From an uncultured bacterium (GTDB lineage: Bacteria; Bacillota; Clostridia; Oscillospirales; Acutalibacteraceae): a stretch of 41,468 bases of DNA. A program made the translations under genes and the position numbers. Positions 31,697 through 39,984 of the stretch are shown in pieces. Each line of letters opens with the position of its first letter. The stretch's first letter is position 1. Where the stretch lies: the NCBI GenBank assembly GCA_905215055.1, contig CAJMOH010000023.1, positions 1 to 41,468 on the forward strand, in the 5' to 3' direction. Under the pieces are notes generated by a model, which had not been told where the DNA came from, ran no database searches, and saw only the letters and a list, made by a program, of their open reading frames with translations.

Positions 31697-34600
31697 TTAC
31701 CGCCGCAGCTTGGGCAGCAGAATGACCACCAGCAGCCAGAACAGCTGGAACAGGAACAGCACCAGGCTGGAAAGCTGTCCCATAGCCCCAAAGCAGGCCA
31801 GGAACGCCACCAGCACAAAGCCCAGCACCACGGCGGCGGTCTGAACAGCCACCACCAGGCTGACCGTCCGGCGCTCCTCCACGCACTCGGAGATCACGTT
31901 CATCATGGATTCCATCCGGCCCTTGGTGGCCACCAGCGCGTCCGCCCGGGGAATTTCCGCCTTGGCCAGCCTGCGGTACTCCTCGCCCAGCCGGCTGTCC
32001 AAAATGCCCACAGAAGCGGTGTCAACGCCAAACAGGCGGCTGATCAGCTGGGAGGTGACGTTGGGGTCGGTGGTGCGGACAATCACGCTGATGCCGCTGT
32101 CCTCCAGCCGCTGAAGCTCGTTCTTCCGGCGGCGGTCCGCAGAGTAGGTCAGTACCAGCAAAGCGGCCACCTCCGCGTCCACGGCGATGTACACCACCTG
32201 CTGGCTGCCAGAGGCGTACTGGGCCTCCTCCTCTCTGGGCGGCACCTGGATCCGGTGGTTAATCAGCAAGGACCGGTCGCCAATGTAAATGGCCTTGCCG
32301 TCCACCCGGCCCACAATCCCGGCGCCGTCCTCATAGGTGAAGCTTTCCACCTGGGGAAGAGCGTCCTCGTTTTCGCTGATAACCTGGTCAAACACCCCGG
32401 ACAGGGGGCCTCCCACCTCTCTCATCAGGGCGGAGGCGGCCATAACGGCGTCCTCGGCGGCGGCACGGCCGCCAAAGGTCTTGATGCCATTGAGTACCAC
32501 GGTCCCCCGGGGGAACAGCTCCTCCGCGTCCACCATCACGGCATTGACATTGCCCAGCTGCTCCACGCCCTCATAGCCGATGACCATGGCCCCGGCCCGG
32601 CGGGCGGTGCGGCACAGACGGCTGATGGGCAGGTTGACCGCCAGCATGTTGGACACGGCCACGCAGGCGCAGCAGGCGGCTGCCAGAGCGCTGAGAGCCG
32701 TGGAAACGCTGCTGGTAATCAACAGGGTGGCAATGCACAGCACCAGGCTGGCAATCAGCCCAATGGGGGCCAGCAGCTGGGAGGAGGACTCAGAGGGGTC
32801 GGGGGTATAGGAGAGCTCCAAAAACCGCTTGAGGAAGCCGGTTTTGCACTGATAGGCGATCACCGGGGTTTCGGCCACGCAGTCCTTGGCCATTTTCAAG
32901 GCGGTGTTGTGGTCGTCATACAGCCGGACGCTGTATTTTTGCTCTCGGGAGGTGACAAAGCGGAAGTTGCTGTGGATCCGGCGGATCATGGTCAGCTTGC
33001 CCGCGGCGTTGACAAACAGAATGGCCGAAAGCACCACGGCGTACAGGTGCAGGCTGCCCTCTGTGAGAGCGTTCTGGAAGAAGGCGGCCGCCACGGCTTG
33101 AACCGTTACGGCAATGGCGGCTACCGCCGCGGCGCTGTCCGAGTTGGCGTTAAAGGCGAACAGGGCCTTCAGGCCGTTGAGAACGGTGCGGTAGCATACG
33201 CCCACCGCCACCGCCAGAAATACCAAAGTCAGCACCACATACACCACCGGCAGAGAGCCGGGATTGGCCGCGCCCCCAAACTGGAACCCAAAGATCAGGT
33301 TCACCAGGGCCAGCAGGCCGGTGCACACGCCGGTAATCATCATCCGCAGAGTAAGCTCCCGCATCTCGCCCCGCAGCTCGTGGGAGATGGACTTGGCGTC
33401 CTCCGGGCCGGTGTAGTCGTCGATGGACTCCCCAGTGTCGGCGTCGGGAATGGGAGGCTCCGGCTCCTGGGGCGTTTCCAGCCGCTTGTTGCGGACCCGG
33501 CGCTTGGGAGCGTTTTTCCGCTCGGCCTTCTCCGCCGCCTGCCGCAGCTCCTCCGACTCGGAGAGCAGGGCGCTTTGCAGCACGTCGGCGTGGATGATGT
33601 GGGTGGGTACGCTGCGGGGCCGGTATTCGTAAACGCTGGCCACCTGGGGAGGCTCCATCACCGGACGCCGGATCACTGTGGTCTTTTCCTCCACAGGAGG
33701 CGCTTTTACCACCTGGGTCTCCTGAGAGAGCGGAGGCTCTGCCTGCTCCGGCGGCTGGGGAGGCGTCTCCGGCGCCGTGGAGGACAGGTCCTCAAAGGTG
33801 AGCTGCTCCTCCTCCGGGGACTCTGGGACCTCCTGCTGGGCCGCGGCCTCCGGCTCCGCCAGTTCCTCCGGGGCAATATCCCGCACCTGGGAGGCAGGCT
33901 CGTCGTAGACCACCGTCTCCTGTACCGGGATTTCGGGCGCGGGAAGCTCCTCCACAGGGGCCGGCTCCTGATAGACGGGCTCCTGGGCGGCGGGAATTTC
34001 CTGATAGACCGGCTGTTCCGCCGCCGGCTCCGGAGCGGGCTGGCTCTCCGCCGGCTCCACCGGGGCGGGGGAGTCCAGCACCCGCTGGATGGCTTCTTCG
34101 GAGACAGGGGCCTGGTCCCCAATGCGCTGCAGCTCCACCGTGTCGTTTAACACGTTGAGCTTGATTTCCATGGTCTGGTCCGAAGAGGTTTCCAGCATGG
34201 CCCTCTGGATGCCGGTCATGCTTTCCTGGGCCTTGCGGCCGCCCTCCACGCCGATGCCGTGCTGTCTGGCATAGGGGTCCGCCGCAAAGGAGGTGACAGG
34301 CATGGGAGCCACCACGCCGAACTCGTCGGCAATCTGCTCCTCGTCCACGCCGGCGGTCTGCACGGCCTCCGCCACCCGGCGGCGGCGCTCCCGCTGGAGG
34401 CGCTGGAAATTCTGCTCCACCTCTTCGTCAATGGCCTTCTTCGAGTCGTCGAACAGGGCCTTATAGGTCTCCTCCTCGCTGGTCAGCTCTCCCGAGGAGT
34501 CATAGCCCATGCGGTACTCGTCAATGGGCTTGAGCTGAATGCCGTAGTAGATGTCGTCCTCGTTTTCGTCAAAGTCGGGCACGCGCTTTTTCCGGCCAAA

Positions 34601-35041
34601 CAGCCCCCGCCGTTTCTTTTTCTCCTTTTTGGGCGGCTTGCCCGGCTGGAACTCCGGAACCGGCCGGCGGTTGGCCTGCTTGTCCTCCTCCCGCAGAGGC
34701 AGCTCCACGCTGCCCGTGGCGTAAGCGTTCAAATCCGCCTGAGCCTGGGGCTGCTGAGGCCGGGGAGCCTGCTGGGGCTGTTGGGGCTGAGAGGCCTGGG
34801 CAGGCTGGGAAGGCCCTCCTTGAGCGGGCGGAGCCTGCCGGGGCGCCTGCGTCCCGCCCTGAGACGGGGCTGGCTGCCGGGGCGCTTGAGGGGCCTGCCT
34901 CTGGGGGGCGGGTTGGGGCCTTCTGGCCGGCCGCTGCTGAACGTCCCGCCGGGCGGCCTGCTCGGCGGCTTCCAGCTCCCGCTGGGCGCGCTGCTCCGCC
35001 AGAATATCTTCCAGGGTAAATTCCTTGTTGTCCTGTGCCAT
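31697..35041 (-). CDS. P-type-ATPase-like membrane protein with degenerate catalytic motifs and a long disordered N-terminus
   Basis: A 1114-residue protein. Residues 1-560 are hydrophilic and low-complexity: a Gln/Pro/Ala-rich part (about 30-100), a basic patch KKEKKKRRGLFGRKKR near 140, then Pro/Glu-rich repeats (PVYQE, EEPxP). From about 565 it has eight membrane helices in the P1-type order: four, then two, a large loop, then two. The loop mimics a P-type core. CCACVAVSNMLAVNLPI stands where CPC-type helices lie, and VMVDAEELFPRG aligns with DKTGT: Asp838 is kept but KTGT is lost. GRVDGKAIYIG resembles the nucleotide domain. TTDPN replaces TGDN and no GDGxNDxPAL is present. It starts 18 bases after rlmB. 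Confidence 0.75.
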   Translation of the reverse strand: MAQDNKEFTLEDILAEQRAQRELEAAEQAARRDVQQRPARRPQPAPQRQAPQAPRQPAPSQGGTQAPRQAPPAQGGPSQPAQASQPQQPQQAPRPQQPQAQADLNAYATGSVELPLREEDKQANRRPVPEFQPGKPPKKEKKKRRGLFGRKKRVPDFDENEDDIYYGIQLKPIDEYRMGYDSSGELTSEEETYKALFDDSKKAIDEEVEQNFQRLQRERRRRVAEAVQTAGVDEEQIADEFGVVAPMPVTSFAADPYARQHGIGVEGGRKAQESMTGIQRAMLETSSDQTMEIKLNVLNDTVELQRIGDQAPVSEEAIQRVLDSPAPVEPAESQPAPEPAAEQPVYQEIPAAQEPVYQEPAPVEELPAPEIPVQETVVYDEPASQVRDIAPEELAEPEAAAQQEVPESPEEEQLTFEDLSSTAPETPPQPPEQAEPPLSQETQVVKAPPVEEKTTVIRRPVMEPPQVASVYEYRPRSVPTHIIHADVLQSALLSESEELRQAAEKAERKNAPKRRVRNKRLETPQEPEPPIPDADTGESIDDYTGPEDAKSISHELRGEMRELTLRMMITGVCTGLLALVNLIFGFQFGGAANPGSLPVVYVVLTLVFLAVAVGVCYRTVLNGLKALFAFNANSDSAAAVAAIAVTVQAVAAAFFQNALTEGSLHLYAVVLSAILFVNAAGKLTMIRRIHSNFRFVTSREQKYSVRLYDDHNTALKMAKDCVAETPVIAYQCKTGFLKRFLELSYTPDPSESSSQLLAPIGLIASLVLCIATLLITSSVSTALSALAAACCACVAVSNMLAVNLPISRLCRTARRAGAMVIGYEGVEQLGNVNAVMVDAEELFPRGTVVLNGIKTFGGRAAAEDAVMAASALMREVGGPLSGVFDQVISENEDALPQVESFTYEDGAGIVGRVDGKAIYIGDRSLLINHRIQVPPREEEAQYASGSQQVVYIAVDAEVAALLVLTYSADRRRKNELQRLEDSGISVIVRTTDPNVTSQLISRLFGVDTASVGILDSRLGEEYRRLAKAEIPRADALVATKGRMESMMNVISECVEERRTVSLVVAVQTAAVVLGFVLVAFLACFGAMGQLSSLVLFLFQLFWLLVVILLPKLRR

Positions 35042-35059
35042 AGGCTGAAAATCCTCCTT

Positions 35060-35854
35060 TTACGGATTGACCGCTTGTAGGCCGCTGCGCTGGCGGGAAA
35101 CCTCATAGCAGAGAATGCCTGCCGCCACCGAAGCGTTCAGCGAATTGATCTTTCCCTTTAAAGGAAGGGATACCACAAAGTCTGCTTTTTCCTTGATAAG
35201 ACGGCCCACGCCTCTGCCCTCGGAGCCGATGACCAGGGCTGTGGGACCGGTGAAATCCGTCTGGCACCAGGGCGCGCCGTCCATATCCGCGGCGTAAATC
35301 CACAGGCCCCGGTCCTTCAGCTGGTCCAGCAGGGCGGACAGATTGCCCACCCGGGCCACGGGCAAATGCTCCACCGCCCCGGCAGAGGCCTTTCCCACCG
35401 CCCAGGTCAGCCCCACGCTGCGGCGCTTGGGAACAATCACCCCGTGGGCTCCGGCGCACTCCGCGGTGCGGATGACGGCGCCCAGGTTATGGGGGTCCTC
35501 CAGCTCGTCGCAGATGACGAAGAAGGGGGCCTCGCCCCGCTGCCGGGCCAGGTCAAACAGGTCCTCCACAGCGGCGTAGTCCTTTACCGCGGCCACAGCC
35601 ACCACGCCCTGGTGGTTGGCCCCGCCGCACAGGTGGTCCAGCTTGCGGGGGTCCGCCTCCTTAATGGCGGCGCCGGCGTCCTTGGCCTTGCGGATCAGGG
35701 CCTGCAAAGCGCCGGACCGCTCTCCCCGCTGAACGTACAGGCTGTCGATGGTCCGGCCTGCCCGCAGGGCCTCGCTGACGGCGTTGCGTCCGGCAATGAT
35801 TCCGGCGCCCCGGGACTCTGGGGCTTCCCGGCGGTTGTCTTGTTGTTTTTCCAT
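35060..35854 (-). CDS. rlmB: 23S rRNA 2'-O-methyltransferase, TrmH/SpoU family
   Basis: A 264-residue SPOUT methyltransferase, like RlmB that makes Gm2251 in the peptidyl-transferase centre. An N-terminal substrate-binding domain (GRNAVSEALRAG at 22-33) is followed by the knotted domain. Motif 1 is LEDPHNLGAVIRTAE (118-132), motif 2 LVIGSEGRGVGRL (207-219) and motif 3 LPLKGKINSLNASVAAG (230-246). The start at 35854 has AGAGG upstream and a promoter lies about 100 bases further. It is the first gene of a two-gene unit with the large P-type-ATPase-like protein. Confidence 0.92.
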   Translation of the reverse strand: MEKQQDNRREAPESRGAGIIAGRNAVSEALRAGRTIDSLYVQRGERSGALQALIRKAKDAGAAIKEADPRKLDHLCGGANHQGVVAVAAVKDYAAVEDLFDLARQRGEAPFFVICDELEDPHNLGAVIRTAECAGAHGVIVPKRRSVGLTWAVGKASAGAVEHLPVARVGNLSALLDQLKDRGLWIYAADMDGAPWCQTDFTGPTALVIGSEGRGVGRLIKEKADFVVSLPLKGKINSLNASVAAGILCYEVSRQRSGLQAVNP

Positions 35855-35955
35855 ATGGATGCGTCCTCTTTCCAGAGCGCTGGAGTCATCCCAGCGCCCC
35901 CGGGTTCAGCGGCTGTTTTCCTTCCGCCGCCCCCGGTTTGCGTATTTCTGGAGCC

Positions 35956-35984
35956 ATTGTATCATATATCTTCGAAAATCTCAA
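35956..35984 (-). promoter_or_regulatory. Promoter of rlmB
   Basis: On the minus strand: TTGAGA (35984-35979), a 17-base spacer and TACAAT (35961-35956) with a TGA extension. Confidence 0.65.
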
Positions 35985-36010
35985 ATAAAAATGCAGCCCC
36001 CAAGGGACAG

Positions 36011-36061
36011 AATCCCGGTTTTTTCCCTCCGCATTGACAGAACCATGCATTTTTCGGGATT
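36011..36061. other. Inverted repeat near the rlmB promoter
   Basis: AATCCCG (36011-36017) pairs with CGGGATT (36054-36060). The left arm sits in AGAATCCCGGTTTTT, which also occurs at 18383-18397 within the fucO-linked hairpin element. It could be a relic of the same element family; weak evidence. Confidence 0.3.
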
Positions 36062-36113
36062 TTCTTCCAAATTCTGCAAGAAAATTCTTTTTTTCGCCCA
36101 GGCTGCAGAGAAC

Positions 36114-36533
36114 TTTTCCACAGGGAAACCAGACGCAACCAACCTTTCCCGCCAAAGCTGTGGAAAACTCTGTGGAAACTGTGAAAAACCCTTGTCCCCA
36201 TGCGGCTTTCCGTTTTTCCCCGTTTCCACCACCGGCGTTTTTTATGTAAACAGCCCCTGCCTTTTTTCGGAAATAGAACAAAAAACGCCTTTTTTCGGCC
36301 GGAGAAACCCCCACAAGATAGGGGGATAAGGACGAAAAATCCTCCCGCATCTTGTGTCAAGAGGAAAAGCCCAAGTTTTTTTCTCACAGCTTGTCCACAG
36401 GGATTTAACATACATTTCACCCAGGGGCCCGCCGCCCCTCTCACCTTGCCGGTGAAAAAGAAAACTCTATGCTTTTCCCCGTTTTTGTGGTATACTAGCG
36501 GCAAAACCAGGGAGATTCCGGCCTGTTTCCACA
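36114..36533. other. Cluster of DnaA-box-like 9-mers in an AT-rich gap
   Basis: In the 640-base gap between the divergent rlmB and DUF6062-like genes there are TTTTCCACA (36114-36122, +; 36159-36167, -), GTTTCCACA (36171-36179, -; 36525-36533, +) and TTGTCCACA (36391-36399, +). The bacterial consensus is TTATCCACA, so each differs by one or two bases. Much of the region is T/A-rich with runs of T and A, unlike the rest of the window. No dnaA, dnaN, rpmH or rnpA is nearby. Confidence 0.5.
36488..36496 (+). promoter_or_regulatory. Extended -10 promoter for the DUF6062-like gene
   Basis: TGG followed by TATACT (36491-36496). The -35 region is indistinct. A long leader of about 120 bases follows. 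Confidence 0.5.
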
Positions 36534-36625
36534 AAAGGGACAAAAGCGGGGCCGGTTTTTCTCCCAGAGTCTGGAATGAATATTTATACGAGAAATTTGT
36601 CGAACAGCTTTTTGGAGGTTTTACC

Positions 36626-37339
36626 ATGAGAGAGGATATTTGCTCCATTCCCGTAAACGACGTGTTTCTTCCCAAGGAGGGCTGCCCCTTCTGCCGCATG
36701 CGGGACATGCTGGAGGACCGGATGGCCACCTACATCACCGGCGCCGCCATGATGGAGCCGGACGTCCGGGTGGAGACCAACCGCCTGGGCTTTTGCACCG
36801 AGCACTTCAACCAGATTTTGGCCCGGGGCAGCCGGCTTTCCGTGGCGCTGATTTTGGAAAGCCTGCTGCAAACCGTTCACGACCAAGTGTTCCCCGGGGG
36901 GAAAGTCTCGCCCAAAAAGGCGGCGGCAGCGGTACACAGCCGGGAGCAGAGCTGCTTTGTCTGCGAAAACATTGAGAAGAACATGACCCACCTGGTGGGC
37001 AGCACCCTGAAGCTGTGGCAGAGCGACCCGGACTTCCGGGAGCTGTACAGCCAGCAGCCCTACATCTGCCTGCCCCATTACGGCAGAGTGCTGGAGGCGG
37101 GGGCGAAAATGCCCAAGAAGAGCTTCGCTCCCTTTGAGGAGGTGACCACCCGCCTGGCCAGGGCCTATCTGGAGGAGGTAAACGCCGACGTGACCCACTT
37201 CTGCCGGATGTTTGACTACCGCAACGCCGGAGGCGATTGGGGCAACTCCAAGGACGCCATCGAGCGGGCCATTCTGTACCTGACCTCCCGGGTCCCGGAG
37301 GACCGGCAGAAGGCCGACGAGAAAAACAGGGCCTTCTGA
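36626..37339 (+). CDS. DUF6062-like cysteine-rich protein
   Basis: A 237-residue soluble protein. It carries paired cysteines reminiscent of two metal-binding knuckles: Cys20-x2-Cys23 (EGCPFCRMR) with a later FCTEHF, and a second pair SCFVCENIE followed by ICLPHYG. The repeated pattern CxxC ... C..H suggests an internal duplication. This matches my memory of the DUF6062 family common in Oscillospiraceae, though I could not confirm it. GGAGG at 36614-36618 sets the start; the frame extends upstream but crosses the promoter. Function unknown. Confidence 0.7.
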   Translation: MREDICSIPVNDVFLPKEGCPFCRMRDMLEDRMATYITGAAMMEPDVRVETNRLGFCTEHFNQILARGSRLSVALILESLLQTVHDQVFPGGKVSPKKAAAAVHSREQSCFVCENIEKNMTHLVGSTLKLWQSDPDFRELYSQQPYICLPHYGRVLEAGAKMPKKSFAPFEEVTTRLARAYLEEVNADVTHFCRMFDYRNAGGDWGNSKDAIERAILYLTSRVPEDRQKADEKNRAF

Positions 37340-37359
37340 ACGCTTTCTTGAAAGAAAGC
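37340..37359. other. Short palindrome after the DUF6062-like gene
   Basis: GCTTTCTT and AAGAAAGC (37343-37360) are separated by GA. The T-run is missing, so termination is uncertain. The 239-base gap to the next gene holds nothing else recognised. Confidence 0.35.
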
Positions 37360-37578
37360 TTAGCAAAGAACTTTCCGCCGCGTTTCGGCCCGTAAGACGG
37401 CCCTTGGCAGGATGGGGGGCTATCCGCTTTGTGTCCGCGTTTTTTCACAGTGGCAGGGGGCCTTGCCTCAAACCTTGCCATCGCCGGCCTTTTGGCATGG
37501 AATGCTGCGGCTCCCGTGGACAGCGGCTTGTTTTTGGGAGGGCCAGCATTGGGCCTTTGACATGGAAGGAGGGAACCA

Positions 37579-38448
37579 ATGGAGCGGGAAAACGAAAGGA
37601 TGGCTGGAGGGATACCTTCTCCCCAGCCCTTTGACCTTGCCCAAACATTGGACTGCGGGCAGGCCTTCCGCTGGAGGGAGCGGTCCCCGGGCCAGTGGGA
37701 GGGCGCGGCCTTTGGCAAGTACCTGCTGCTGGAGCAGCGGGGGGACCAGGTGTGGCTGGGCTGCTCTCAGGAGGACTACCAGGGGACCTGGCGGTCCTAC
37801 TTTGACTTGGACGAGAACTATCGGGAAAAGCGGGAGAGCCTTTCCGCCATGAGTCCTGTTCTGGCGGAGGCCATCCACTTCGCCCCGGGAATTCGGATTC
37901 TGCGCCAGGAGCCTTGGGAGGCGCTGTGCTCCTTTATTGTCTCCCAAAACAATCATATTCCCCGGATCAAGGGGATTCTTGACAGGCTGTGCCGGGCCTT
38001 TGGAGAGCCCATCCCCGGCACGGGCTGGCACGCCTTTCCCCCGGCGGAGCGTCTGGCCTCCTGCGCTTTGGAGGATTTGGCGCCCCTGCGGGCGGGGTTC
38101 CGGGCCAAGTACCTGCTGGACGCCGCCAGAAAGGTGGCCTGGGGAGAGGTGGACCTGGATTTGGTTGCCCGCTCCCCGGTGGAGGCGGGCCGGCGGGAGC
38201 TGCAAAAGATCTTCGGCGTGGGGCCGAAGGTGGCGGAATGCGCCCTGCTGTACGGATTTCACAAAACGGAGTGCTTCCCTATGGACGTGTGGATGAAGCG
38301 GGCCATGGCCGCTCTGCTGCCAGGGCGCGAGCCGGAGGAGTTTGGGACAAACGCGGGCCTGGCCCAGCAGTACCTGTTCCATTACAGCAGAATGCACCCG
38401 GAGCTGTTTGCGGAAAAGGCAGCTCACCCGTCAGTCAACAGGAGGTGA
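37579..38448 (+). CDS. 8-oxoguanine DNA glycosylase, OGG1 type
   Basis: A 289-residue base-excision repair enzyme. An N-terminal OGG-like domain (CGQAFRWRE at 26-34) leads to the HhH-GPD core: SQNNHIPRIKGIL (122-134), the helix-hairpin-helix FGVGPKVAECALLYGF with catalytic Lys217, and FPMDVWMKR with Asp236. It excises 8-oxoG, giving an abasic site and possibly a strand nick. AAGGAGGG lies before the ATG. hemW starts 4 bases after the stop, and its ribosome site overlaps the OGG stop codon, so the pair is coupled. Confidence 0.92.
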   Translation: MERENERMAGGIPSPQPFDLAQTLDCGQAFRWRERSPGQWEGAAFGKYLLLEQRGDQVWLGCSQEDYQGTWRSYFDLDENYREKRESLSAMSPVLAEAIHFAPGIRILRQEPWEALCSFIVSQNNHIPRIKGILDRLCRAFGEPIPGTGWHAFPPAERLASCALEDLAPLRAGFRAKYLLDAARKVAWGEVDLDLVARSPVEAGRRELQKIFGVGPKVAECALLYGFHKTECFPMDVWMKRAMAALLPGREPEEFGTNAGLAQQYLFHYSRMHPELFAEKAAHPSVNRR

Positions 38449-38452
38449 AGGA

Positions 38453-39550
38453 ATGCTGGGCCTTTACATACACGTTCCCTTTTGCCACGGCAAGTGTCCC
38501 TACTGCGATTTCTACTCCCGCCCCGACTCCGCCGGAGGCATGGACGCCTATGTCTCCGCCGTGATAGATTCCCTCTCCCCCTGGCGGGAGAAGCTGGCAA
38601 ACCGGGAGCTTGCCACGGTCTATTTCGGCGGAGGCACCCCCAGTCTGCTGGGAGCGGAGCGCTTGGGGCTGATTCTCCAGGCGGTGCGCCAGGGCTTTTC
38701 CCTGGCCCCTGGGGCGGAGATCACCTTGGAGGCCAACCCCACCCATGTGGACCGGCCCTTTTTTGAGGGTGTTCGCCGGGCGGGTTTCAACAGGCTTTCC
38801 ATGGGCTTGCAGTCCGCCAACCAGGAGGAGCTGCGCTTTCTGGGCCGGGCCCACTCTCCCCAGCAGGCTGCCCAGGCTGTGGAAAACGCCCGGGCCGGGG
38901 GCTTTGAAAACATTTCCCTGGACCTGATGCTGGGCCTGCCGGGAGGCTCCCGGGAGAAGCTGGGGCGTTCCATCGCCTTTGCCGCTTCCCTGGGGGTGGA
39001 GCACATTTCCTCCTACATGTTAAAAGTGGAGCCGGGCACGCCCTTTGCCGCCCGGGGGGTGCAGGTCCCCGACGAGGACGACACCGCGGAGCAGTACCTT
39101 TTCGCTGTGGAGGAGCTGGCCCGGCGGAGCTATGGGCAGTATGAGATCAGCAACTTTGCCCGCCCCGGCAAGGAGAGCCGCCACAACCTGCTGTACTGGC
39201 GGGGGGAGGAATACCTGGGCTTCGGGCCGGGGGCCCACTCCTTTTTTGAGGGGCGGCGGTTTTACTATCCCCGGGATTTGGAGGGCTTCCTCCAGGGAAA
39301 TTCCCCTGTGGACGACGGCCCCGGCGGGGACTTTGGGGAGTTCGCCATGCTGAACCTGCGCCTGACCCGTGGCCTGCGCCGGGGAGACTGTCTCACCCGC
39401 TTTGGGGCAGAGGGGGAGGCGCTGTTTGACGAGGCCCTGGAAAACGCCCGGCACTGTCCGCCCCAGCTGCTGCGGGCGGACAAAGATTCCGTTTCCTTCA
39501 CCCCAGAGGGGTTTTTGGTGTCCAACGCGCTGTTGGTGAAGCTGCTGTAA
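38453..39550 (+). CDS. hemW: Radical SAM heme chaperone HemW
   Basis: A 365-residue radical SAM protein of the coproporphyrinogen III oxidase-like (HemN/HemW) family. The cluster-binding motif is Cys11-x3-Cys15-x2-Cys18 in CHGKCPYCDFY. FGGGTPS, NRLSMGLQS and the HemW-like tail NLLYWRGEEYLGFGPGAHS follow. HemN proper carries extra residues here (about 450 in total), so HemW is more likely. The start at 38453 has AGGAGGTGAAGG just upstream; the longer open frame overlaps OGG. HemW usually neighbours lepA, and does so here, but in convergent orientation. Confidence 0.88.
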   Translation: MLGLYIHVPFCHGKCPYCDFYSRPDSAGGMDAYVSAVIDSLSPWREKLANRELATVYFGGGTPSLLGAERLGLILQAVRQGFSLAPGAEITLEANPTHVDRPFFEGVRRAGFNRLSMGLQSANQEELRFLGRAHSPQQAAQAVENARAGGFENISLDLMLGLPGGSREKLGRSIAFAASLGVEHISSYMLKVEPGTPFAARGVQVPDEDDTAEQYLFAVEELARRSYGQYEISNFARPGKESRHNLLYWRGEEYLGFGPGAHSFFEGRRFYYPRDLEGFLQGNSPVDDGPGGDFGEFAMLNLRLTRGLRRGDCLTRFGAEGEALFDEALENARHCPPQLLRADKDSVSFTPEGFLVSNALLVKLL

Positions 39551-39564
39551 CGCCGAAGGCGGGT

Positions 39565-39925
39565 GAAAGTTTTTGTTCAAACTTTTTTCAAAAAGTTTGT
39601 GGGTTGTAGGGCAAAGCCCTACGGCCTTAAACCGGCGCAGCCGTACAAAAAATCCAGGAGCGAAAGCCGCACGCGCCCGCAAGGGCGATAGGCTTGCGCT
39701 CCGGCCCTTTCGCACAAACAACGAAAAGGACACCCAAGCCAAAAACTTGGATGTCCTTTTTTCATCCCTGTTATCCGTCCGGGCCATTGTTTACAGGCTG
39801 CGCCTGGTATGACAATGTCCCTGGTTTTTTTACGGCTGCGCTGGTTTAAGGTTGTGGGGCGCCGCCTTACCAACCGCAGCTTTTGAAAAAGCTGGCAAAA
39901 CTTTTCCTTGTCTCCACCCAACTTA
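39565..39925. repeat. Structured intergenic repeat, family A, copy 3 (inverted pair)
   Basis: Forward unit about 39565-39650: AAAGTTTTTGTTCAAACTTT, TTTCAAAAAGTTTG, hairpin GTAGGGC/GCCCTAC (39606-39622), GGCCTTAAACCGGCGCAGCC. Reverse unit about 39836-39925: GCTTTTGAAAAAGC, GGCAAAACTTTTCCTTGTCT, whose complement matches the start of copy 1 (5800-5815). The middle holds the terminator at 39724-39762 and no gene. Confidence 0.8.
39724..39762. terminator. Bidirectional terminator between hemW and lepA
   Basis: GGACA-C-CCAAG (39728-39738) pairs with CTTGG-A-TGTCC (39746-39756) with one mismatch, followed by six T residues on the plus strand and by AAAA before it, giving TTTT on the minus strand. 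Confidence 0.8.
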
Positions 39926-39984
39926 CGCGGAGAAATCCGCCCTTGCCGAAGGCAAGAAGGCGGCTTGTCCCGTGCGGCCACGCA

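Noticed and set aside
31472..34150. Very long open frame on the plus strand opposite the P-type-ATPase-like gene
   Set aside because: Its product is rich in His, Gly, Gln and Val with no domain, and it lies antisense to a gene with clear membrane helices and P-type segments. It is a GC-rich codon shadow.
36000..36600. Chromosomal origin of replication
   Set aside because: DnaA-like boxes are present, but dnaA, dnaN, recF, rpmH and rnpA are absent nearby and no 13-mer-type unwinding array is clear.
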